Below, one piece after another: positions 1 through 4,773 of a stretch of 8,496 bases of DNA; the stretch's first letter is position 1, and every line of letters begins with the position of its first letter. Location of the stretch: contig JASKZT010000305.1 of NCBI GenBank assembly GCA_030145965.1, forward strand, positions 1-8,496, given 5' to 3'. Source of the DNA: Ornithinimicrobium sp. (GTDB taxonomy: Bacteria; Actinomycetota; Actinomycetes; Actinomycetales; Dermatophilaceae). The translations under genes were made by a program, and so were the position numbers. The notes beneath the pieces are model-generated. The model had not been told where the DNA came from. It made no database searches and saw only the letters and a list, made by a program, of their open reading frames with translations.

Positions 1-66
1 GTGGCGGTCGCCTACGTCGCCTCGGCGGTCGACGACGCCCTCGTCGCCCGCCACGAGCTGCTCTGA
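1..66 (+). CDS. C-terminal end of an unidentified protein (5' truncated)
   Basis: Frame 1 is open from the window edge to a TGA at 64-66, and all 21 sense codons end in G or C, the third-position pattern of the real genes here. The visible tail ends in DDALVARHELL. It is rich in Ala, Val and Leu and too short to assign to any family. The GTG at position 1 may simply be an internal valine codon. Only 84 bp separate its stop from the TetR gene's start, but that gene has its own promoter, so the two need not form an operon. Confidence 0.55.
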   Translation: MAVAYVASAVDDALVARHELL

Positions 67-97
67 CGCACCGCGCCCGGCCCCTCGCGCACGCGAT

Positions 98-129
98 GTG
101 CACGTCGTGCAGATTTGCACGGCGTGCAC
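98..129. promoter_or_regulatory. Twin-palindrome operator, probable TetR binding site
   Basis: Two perfect 13-bp palindromes of the form TGCACG-N-CGTGCA lie at 99-111 (TGCACGTCGTGCA) and 116-128 (TGCACGGCGTGCA), separated by 4 bp, with centres 17 bp apart. Flanking G98 and C129 make the whole 32-bp block symmetric apart from the two palindrome centres and part of the spacer. A further half-site TGCACG begins at 125 inside the second palindrome. The second palindrome overlaps the likely -35 box (115-120) of the adjacent regulator gene. TetR-family repressors commonly bind such sites as dimers and repress their own promoter, so autorepression is inferred. Confidence 0.75.
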
Positions 130-144
130 GTCGGTGCGTACGCT
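115..144 (+). promoter_or_regulatory. Promoter of the TetR-MMPL unit (leaderless)
   Basis: A -35 candidate TTGCAC (115-120) and a -10 candidate TACGCT (139-144, matching TAnnnT) are 18 bp apart. Six bases follow the -10 box before the GTG at 151, so the start codon falls about where transcription should begin. That is the usual layout of leaderless actinobacterial genes and fits the absence of a Shine-Dalgarno sequence. The -35 box lies largely within the second operator palindrome. Confidence 0.6.
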
Positions 145-150
145 TTGACG

Positions 151-783
151 GTGACCGCCACCGCCCAGGGCCGCCGTGAGCTGAACAAGGCCCGCACCCG
201 CGAGGCGATCGCCGCGGCGCTGCGGACGCTCGTCGCCCGCCGCCCCGTCGACGAGGTCACGGTCGACCAGATCGCGGAGGAGGCGGGCGTCTCGCGCCGC
301 ACCTTCTTCAACTACTACCCGGGCGTCCCCGCCCTGCTGTCGGCGATCATCGGCGACCACACCGAGCACCTCGCGGACGCCCTCGGCACGTTCTCTCCCG
401 ACACGCCGCCCATCGAGCAGGTCCGCGAGCTCGTGCGCACGGTCGGCATCCCGGTGCCGCTCCTCGAGTGGCTCGCGGCCCTCAACCTGCACACCACCGA
501 GGCCGGTGCGAGCGAGCCCCTCCTGGCCCTCGAGCGCTCCGTGTGGTCCGACCGCGGCGCCTGGCTCGAGCGCGAGCTCATGGGCCGGCTGCCCCAGGGC
601 CTCGACGAGCTCTACGTCGCGACCCTGGCGAGCACGATCATGAGCTGCTTCGCCGCGGCCGAGCAGACCTGGATCGCCGGCCGCGACCGTCAGGCGCCTC
701 TCGACGACGCCGCCGTCGCGGCCTTCCACCACGAGCTCGACCGCGCGCTGGCCTACGCCTCCGCCGGCTGGGCCACCCCCTGA
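151..783 (+). CDS. TetR-family transcriptional repressor
   Basis: A 210-residue DNA-binding regulator of usual TetR size. Residues 8-27 form the first helix region, and the helix-turn-helix lies at about 37-58, where TVDQIAEEAGVS is followed by RRTFFNYYPG, a strong TetR_N signature. The C-terminal part (about 65-205) is helical and would hold the ligand pocket and dimer interface; its ligand cannot be read from sequence. GTG 151 was chosen over in-frame TTG codons at 115 and 145: it sits six bases after a TAnnnT -10 box, it places the N-terminus (MTATAQGRRELNK) at the usual distance from the helix-turn-helix, and the TTG at 115 lies inside the -35 and operator region. The MMPL exporter follows 84 bp downstream on the same strand, the classic repressor-exporter pairing. 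Autorepression through the twin palindrome is likely but inferred. Confidence 0.9.
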   Translation: MTATAQGRRELNKARTREAIAAALRTLVARRPVDEVTVDQIAEEAGVSRRTFFNYYPGVPALLSAIIGDHTEHLADALGTFSPDTPPIEQVRELVRTVGIPVPLLEWLAALNLHTTEAGASEPLLALERSVWSDRGAWLERELMGRLPQGLDELYVATLASTIMSCFAAAEQTWIAGRDRQAPLDDAAVAAFHHELDRALAYASAGWATP

Positions 784-806
784 CGATCCACCTCACCAAC
801 CCTCCA

Positions 807-830
807 GCGGGCCGACGACGTCCAGCCCGC
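807..830 (+). other. Possible hairpin between regulator and exporter genes
   Basis: GCGGGC (807-812) and GCCCGC (825-830) could form a 6-bp GC stem with a 12-base loop in the 84-bp gap between the TetR stop and the exporter start. No T-run follows, so it does not look like a strong intrinsic terminator. It might stabilise or partly separate expression of the two genes, or be chance in GC-rich DNA. I found no second copy of the TGCACG operator and no convincing promoter in this gap, so the exporter is probably co-transcribed with the regulator. Confidence 0.25.
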
Positions 831-867
831 CAGCACCCTTCCTGCACCGAACCGAAAGGACCCCTTC

Positions 868-3600
868 GTGGCCACCCTCCTGCACCGCCTCGGACGCTGG
901 TGCGCCCGGCACCCGTGGCGCGTCGTCGCCGCCTGGGTCGCGCTGCTCGCCCTGACGGTCACCGGCATGCTCACGCTCGCCAAGCCGTTGTCCAACGAGT
1001 TCTCCATCCCCGGCAGCCGCTTCGAGGCGGTGCTGGAGACCCTCAAGGAGGAGATCCCGGAGGCCGCGGGCACGACCGGCACCGTGGTGCTGAGCAGCGA
1101 CCAGCCCTTCACCGCCGAGCAGGAGCAGGCCGTCGCCGACGCCGTCGAGCGCTGGGACGCGCTGCCGGCCGTCTCGGCGACCGAGCCCTTCGCCGCCCAG
1201 GCCGAGATCGACTCGACCGCCGAGCAGCTCGCCGACGGGCGCACCGAGCTGGAGACCGGTCGCGCCGCGCTGGACCAGGGTGCGAGCGACCTGGAGGCCG
1301 CCCGCGAGGAGATCGACTCCGGCCGCGCGCAGCTGGAGGCCGGTCAGGCCGAGATCGACGCCCAGGCCGAGCAGCTGGACGCGGCCGAGGCCGAGCTGGC
1401 CACGCAGCTGCAGGAGCTGGAGGCCGGCGTGGCCGCCGGCCTCGTCCCCCCGGCGCAGGCCGAGGCCGCCCGCGCGCAGATCGCCGCGGGCCAGGCCCAG
1501 CTCGACGGCGCGCGCGAGCAGCTGGCCGCCGGCCAGGCCGAGCTCGACGCCGGCGCCGAGGAGCTGGAGGCCGCGGAGGACCAGGTCACCCAGGGCGAGC
1601 AGGAGCTGTCCGCCGGCCGTGCCGAGCTCGAGCAGGGCGAGGCCGAGCTCGCGCAGGGGCAGCGTCTCGCCGAGCTCACCGACGGCTTCCGGCTCGTCAC
1701 GCAGGACCGCACGGTGGCGATGACCCAGGTGTCGGTCCAGGACTCCGGCGGCATGATCCCGCCGGAGACCACCGGGGCGATCCAGGACATCGGCCACGAG
1801 CTCGCCGACGACGGGATCACCGCGACCTTCTCCAAGGAGATCACCGACGACCTGTCCACCCTGCTCGGCCCGGGCGAGGTTCTCGGCCTGGCCGTCGCGG
1901 CGCTCGTGCTGCTCGTCATGCTGGGCACCCTCGTGGCCGCCGGGCTGCCGCTGCTCATGGCGGTGGTCGGCGTCGGCGTCGGCCTCACCGGCGCGCTGGC
2001 CCTGTCGCAGTGGGTGGACATGATGTCGATCACCCCCGTCCTGGCGCTCATGCTGGGCCTGGCGGTCGGCATCGACTACTCGCTCTTCCTCATCAACCGG
2101 CACCGCCAGCAGCTGCGCCACCGCATGCCCGTGCGCGAGTCGATCGCCCTGGCGGTCGGCACCTCGGGCAACGCCGTGACGTTCGCCGGGCTCACCGTCA
2201 TCATCGCCCTGTCGGCGCTCACCCTCACCAGGATCCCCTTCCTGAGCACGATGGGCCTGGTCGCGGCCGCCACGGTCGCCATCGCGGTCCTCGTCGCCAT
2301 CACCCTCACCCCCGCGGCGCTCGCGCTCCTCGGCGACCGCGTGCTGCCCCGCAAGGCCCGGGCCGCCCTGGCGGGGGCGGAGGACGCCCGGACCGCGGCC
2401 GAGGACGCCCGCCAGGCCGACTCCCACCGCGGCTGGGCCGCGGTCGTCCAGCGGCGCCCGTGGCTGGCCGTCCTGGCCGTCCTCGTCGTCGTGGCCGGCC
2501 TGGGTCACCCCGCGGCGCAGCTGCGCCTGGGCCTGCCCGACGGCGGGTCCGAGCCGGCCGGCTCCTCGGCCTACCTCACCTACGACGCCGTCCGCGCGGA
2601 GTTCGGCGCCGGCGCCAACGGCCCGGTCATCGCCGTGGCCGAGCTGGACACCCCGGTCGCCGAGGGCGAGACGGCGCTGCTGGGCGCCCAGGCGGACATC
2701 GCGGAGGACCTGGCCGCCGTCGAGGGCGTCGTACGGGTGCTGCCCGCCGGCGTCAACGACGACCGCGACGTGCTCGCCTTCCAGGTCCAGCCCGAGGGCG
2801 GCCCGGCCGAGGCCTCGACCGAGGACCTCGTCCACCGCCTCTCGGACGCGGTGGACCAGATCGGCACCGACAACGCCGCGACGATCGGCATCACCGGGCA
2901 GACGGTGGCCAACATCGACATCTCCGACCAGCTGGCCGACGCGCTGCCCGTCTACCTGCTCGTCGTCGTCGGGCTCTCCCTCCTCCTGCTGCTGCTGGTC
3001 TTCCGCTCGGTCGTCATCCCGCTGCTGGCCACCGGGGGCTTCCTGCTGAGCATCCTGGCGGCCTTCGGCGCCGTGGTCGGGGTCTACCAGCTCGGGCACC
3101 TGTCACCGGTCTTCGACGTCAACGAGCCGGGGCCGATCCTGTCCTTCCTGCCGATCCTGCTCATCGGGATCCTCTTCGGGCTGGCCATGGACTACCAGGT
3201 GTTCCTGGTCTCCTCGATGCGCGAGGAGCACGTGCACGGCAAGGACGCGCGGACCGCGGTCGTCACCGGGTTCAACCTGAGCGCGCGGGTGGTCACCGCC
3301 GCGGCGATCATCATGATCTCCGTGTTCGCCGGCTTCGTCTGGGCGCACCTGGCGATGGTCCGCCCGATCGGGCTGGGGCTGGCGGTCGGCGTCCTCGTCG
3401 ACGCCTTCCTCGTGCGGATGACCCTCACGCCGGCGGTCATGTCGCTGCTCGGCGACAAGGCGTGGTGGCTGCCGCGCTGGCTCGACCGGATCCTGCCCGA
3501 CGTCGACGTCGAGGGGGCCCGGCTCGAGCGGGCGCTCGGCGCCGCCGGGGCGGCGCACGGTGCTCAGGAGGAGGATCCGGAGCTCTCCCCCAGCCGCTGA
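868..3600 (+). CDS. MMPL/RND-family membrane exporter with heptad-repeat loop
   Basis: A 910-residue proton-driven transporter of the MMPL (mycobacterial membrane protein large) type, probably exporting a lipid or hydrophobic compound; the substrate is unknown. It shows the duplicated RND layout: TM1 at about 18-38, a large outer loop (39-335), TM2-6 at about 336-487, a cytosolic linker with an EDAR-TA-AEDAR repeat (490-528), TM7 at about 531-547, a second outer loop (548-690), and TM8-12 at about 692-860. Each half keeps the Asp-Tyr pair associated with proton relay in MmpL proteins: GIDYSLFLINR (D403, Y404) and AMDYQVFLVSSMREE (D775, Y776), so the transporter looks functional. The first outer loop contains 22 heptads (111-264). 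GTG 868 is preceded by GAAAGGA (854-860) with a 7-base spacing, and the N-terminus RHPWRVVAAW is typical of the family. It probably forms one unit with the upstream TetR gene. Its 3' end overlaps the convergent gene by 37 bp. Confidence 0.92.
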   Translation: MATLLHRLGRWCARHPWRVVAAWVALLALTVTGMLTLAKPLSNEFSIPGSRFEAVLETLKEEIPEAAGTTGTVVLSSDQPFTAEQEQAVADAVERWDALPAVSATEPFAAQAEIDSTAEQLADGRTELETGRAALDQGASDLEAAREEIDSGRAQLEAGQAEIDAQAEQLDAAEAELATQLQELEAGVAAGLVPPAQAEAARAQIAAGQAQLDGAREQLAAGQAELDAGAEELEAAEDQVTQGEQELSAGRAELEQGEAELAQGQRLAELTDGFRLVTQDRTVAMTQVSVQDSGGMIPPETTGAIQDIGHELADDGITATFSKEITDDLSTLLGPGEVLGLAVAALVLLVMLGTLVAAGLPLLMAVVGVGVGLTGALALSQWVDMMSITPVLALMLGLAVGIDYSLFLINRHRQQLRHRMPVRESIALAVGTSGNAVTFAGLTVIIALSALTLTRIPFLSTMGLVAAATVAIAVLVAITLTPAALALLGDRVLPRKARAALAGAEDARTAAEDARQADSHRGWAAVVQRRPWLAVLAVLVVVAGLGHPAAQLRLGLPDGGSEPAGSSAYLTYDAVRAEFGAGANGPVIAVAELDTPVAEGETALLGAQADIAEDLAAVEGVVRVLPAGVNDDRDVLAFQVQPEGGPAEASTEDLVHRLSDAVDQIGTDNAATIGITGQTVANIDISDQLADALPVYLLVVVGLSLLLLLLVFRSVVIPLLATGGFLLSILAAFGAVVGVYQLGHLSPVFDVNEPGPILSFLPILLIGILFGLAMDYQVFLVSSMREEHVHGKDARTAVVTGFNLSARVVTAAAIIMISVFAGFVWAHLAMVRPIGLGLAVGVLVDAFLVRMTLTPAVMSLLGDKAWWLPRWLDRILPDVDVEGARLERALGAAGAAHGAQEEDPELSPSR
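1198..1659 (+). repeat. Region encoding 22 xxxLxxG-type heptads
   Basis: Residues 111-264 of the exporter divide into 22 consecutive heptads in unbroken register. Most have Leu or Ile at position 4 and Gly or Ala at position 7, for example RTELETG (125-131), RAQLEAG (153-159), REQLAAG (216-222) and RAELEQG (251-257). About eleven heptads (111-187) precede a 14-residue break containing GLVPP (191-195), and nine more follow (202-264). This resembles the X-X-X-Leu-X-X-Gly heptad repeat described in YhgE/Pip-type and some MMPL-type membrane proteins. A helical hairpin outside the membrane is inferred. The DNA is repetitive around CAGGCCGAGCTGGA-like units. Confidence 0.85.
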
Positions 3601-4568
3601 CCGGCGGCCTGGAGCAGCGCACGGGCGCCGGCCCGCGCCGCGGCGTCACCCTCGGTGACCTGCAGCGCGAGCCGGCGCCCGTCGCGCTTCCAGACGACGA
3701 TGCCCGGCCCGCCGTCGACGATGTAGGCCGTGCGGTCCGGCAGGGCGCGCAGCCCGACGCCGCCCCAGCGCATGGGGTCCAGGTCGAGCACCTCCACGCC
3801 CACCACGTCCTCGGCGGCCACCCGCGCCACCCGGACCGGCAGCATGCGCGAGCGCACCTGCAACCCGTCCTCGTCGACGTGCACCCGCACCGCCGACCAG
3901 GCGAGGGCCAGCAGGGCCGCGCCGCCCCCCACGACCGCGAGCAGCGCGAGCAGGGCCAGGCTCTCCCCCACCGCCACGGCGAGGGCTCCCACACCCACGA
4001 CGACGCCGAGCATCCCCCACCCGATGACCGTGAGGGTGGTCGAACGGACCTGCGTGCCCCAGGCCTCGACCGGGCGCACCGCCCGGCCGCGGGCCGCCTG
4101 GACGCGCGCCCTCTCGGGGATGCGGTCCCGCAGCTCCTCGGCGGTGGGCACGCGGCGCCCGTGGACCACGTGGGCGACCACGCCGGCCCCGAGCGCGGCG
4201 GCGACGGCCAGCAGCGCCCAGACCTCCGCGACCCCGCCCGGGCCGTCGAGCATGGTCCGCCACACGGTCAGGCCGTAGACGAGCACCGCCCCCCAGCCGA
4301 GGGCCGCCGCCGTGGTGACCACCCAGCGCGACCACGCCTCCGGCACCGCTCGCTGCAGCACCGCCGTGGTGGCCGCGGCGACCGCGCACAGCACGGTGAC
4401 GGTGAGCACGCCGGAGAGGAAGGCCGGCCCCGAGGTCCAACCGTCCGGCCGCGCCCCGCCCCAGTGCGTCGGCACCCACTCCGGCGGCGGCAGGAGCACG
4501 ACGAGCAGGAGCAGCGCCGCGAGCGGCAGGATCGCGAGGAGGCCGGCGAGGGCGCGGCGGGGGTTCAT
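3564..4568 (-). CDS. DUF1648-type membrane protein with PH-like C-terminal domain
   Basis: A 334-residue integral membrane protein of unknown function. After TM1 (about 5-27) comes PTHWGGARPDGW (33-44), which fits the DUF1648 motif (His-Trp, then Asp-Gly-Trp). Further hydrophobic segments lie at about 48-71, 81-104, 114-135, 178-200 and 203-225, giving six in all and a cytosolic C-terminus. Residues about 226-322 resemble the bacterial PH-like domain often found in actinobacterial membrane proteins: VHVDEDGLQVRS, then RWGGVGLRALPDRTAYIVDG, then GIVVWKRDGRRLALQVTE. The start ATG (complement of 4566-4568) has GGAAGG five bases upstream; the reading frame extends further upstream to 4850 but runs into the phoX gene and was not used. 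The gene is divergent from phoX and its last 37 bp overlap the exporter's 3' end. Its biological role is not known to me, and no partner is evident. Confidence 0.8.
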   Translation of the reverse strand: MNPRRALAGLLAILPLAALLLLVVLLPPPEWVPTHWGGARPDGWTSGPAFLSGVLTVTVLCAVAAATTAVLQRAVPEAWSRWVVTTAAALGWGAVLVYGLTVWRTMLDGPGGVAEVWALLAVAAALGAGVVAHVVHGRRVPTAEELRDRIPERARVQAARGRAVRPVEAWGTQVRSTTLTVIGWGMLGVVVGVGALAVAVGESLALLALLAVVGGGAALLALAWSAVRVHVDEDGLQVRSRMLPVRVARVAAEDVVGVEVLDLDPMRWGGVGLRALPDRTAYIVDGGPGIVVWKRDGRRLALQVTEGDAAARAGARALLQAAGQRLGESSGSSS

Positions 4569-4603
4569 CTGAGCCTTCCGGAGGGGCTGGGCTGACGCGC
4601 ACC

Positions 4604-4609
4604 AGCGTA
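4604..4609 (-). promoter_or_regulatory. Candidate -10 box for the DUF1648 gene
   Basis: On the minus strand the hexamer TACGCT matches TAnnnT and is identical to the -10 box proposed for the TetR gene. Transcription would begin near 4597, giving a leader of about 29 bases that includes the GGAAGG ribosome binding site. No good -35 hexamer is seen 16-19 bp upstream, so support is modest. Confidence 0.35.
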
Positions 4610-4651
4610 GGCCGTGGCCGCGCCACCCCTCCCCGGGCGCGGGGACCAACG

Positions 4652-4680
4652 GTTCACCGGACCGACGCGTCGGATTCACG
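4652..4680 (+). promoter_or_regulatory. PHO-box-like repeat upstream of phoX
   Basis: GTTCACC (4652-4658) and ATTCACG (4674-4680) are direct repeats exactly 22 bp apart, that is two 11-bp units. The 11-bp direct-repeat format with GTTCACC-like cores is what PhoP boxes look like in Streptomyces. The middle unit does not match; instead a perfect 12-bp palindrome, CCGACGCGTCGG (4662-4673), fills the space. Location upstream of a phosphatase gene makes phosphate control plausible, but the site is incomplete and unproven. Confidence 0.4.
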
Positions 4681-4700
4681 TCACCGTCGCCGCTGCCGTC

Positions 4701-4724
4701 ACCCGAGGGTCCGAGCGTCCGAGG
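4701..4724 (+). repeat. Three tandem octamers in the phoX upstream region
   Basis: ACCCGAGG (4701-4708), GTCCGAGC (4709-4716) and GTCCGAGG (4717-4724) share the core YCCGAG at an exact 8-bp period. They lie between the PHO-box-like repeat and the inverted repeat. They may be a protein-binding array or simple slippage-derived DNA; no known regulator motif was recognised. Confidence 0.5.
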
Positions 4725-4748
4725 CGGTCCATTCCCCTGGACCGCTCG
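4720..4748 (+). promoter_or_regulatory. Inverted repeat in the probable phoX leader
   Basis: GCGGTCCA (4724-4731) and TGGACCGC (4738-4745) are perfect 8-bp arms around TTCCCC. Allowing a single bulged G at 4723, three more pairs (4720-4722 with 4746-4748) extend the stem to 11 bp. It ends 13 bases before the GAAGGA ribosome binding site (4759-4764). It may be an operator for a dimeric regulator or an RNA hairpin in the leader. Confidence 0.45.
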
Positions 4749-4773
4749 CGACCGACCCGAAGGACGTGTCCCC

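Noticed and set aside
115..150. Upstream TTG starts (115, 145) for the TetR gene.
   Set aside because: They fall within or next to the promoter and operator and lack a ribosome binding site. GTG 151 fits a leaderless start and usual TetR N-terminal length.
1198..1659. Repetitive DNA considered as a CRISPR-like or non-coding repeat array.
   Set aside because: The periodicity is at protein heptad level within an intact reading frame. There are no identical repeats separated by unique spacers.
793..3099. Long minus-strand open frame (768 codons) opposite the exporter.
   Set aside because: Low-complexity Gly/Asp/Gln-rich product mirroring the exporter's codon pattern. The plus strand has a full MMPL protein here.
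468..4595. A 1375-codon open frame on the plus strand spanning the exporter and the antisense of the DUF1648 gene.
   Set aside because: Its product is dominated by Arg, Gly, Ala, Pro and His with no domain. It is an off-frame reading of GC-rich codons in well-supported genes.
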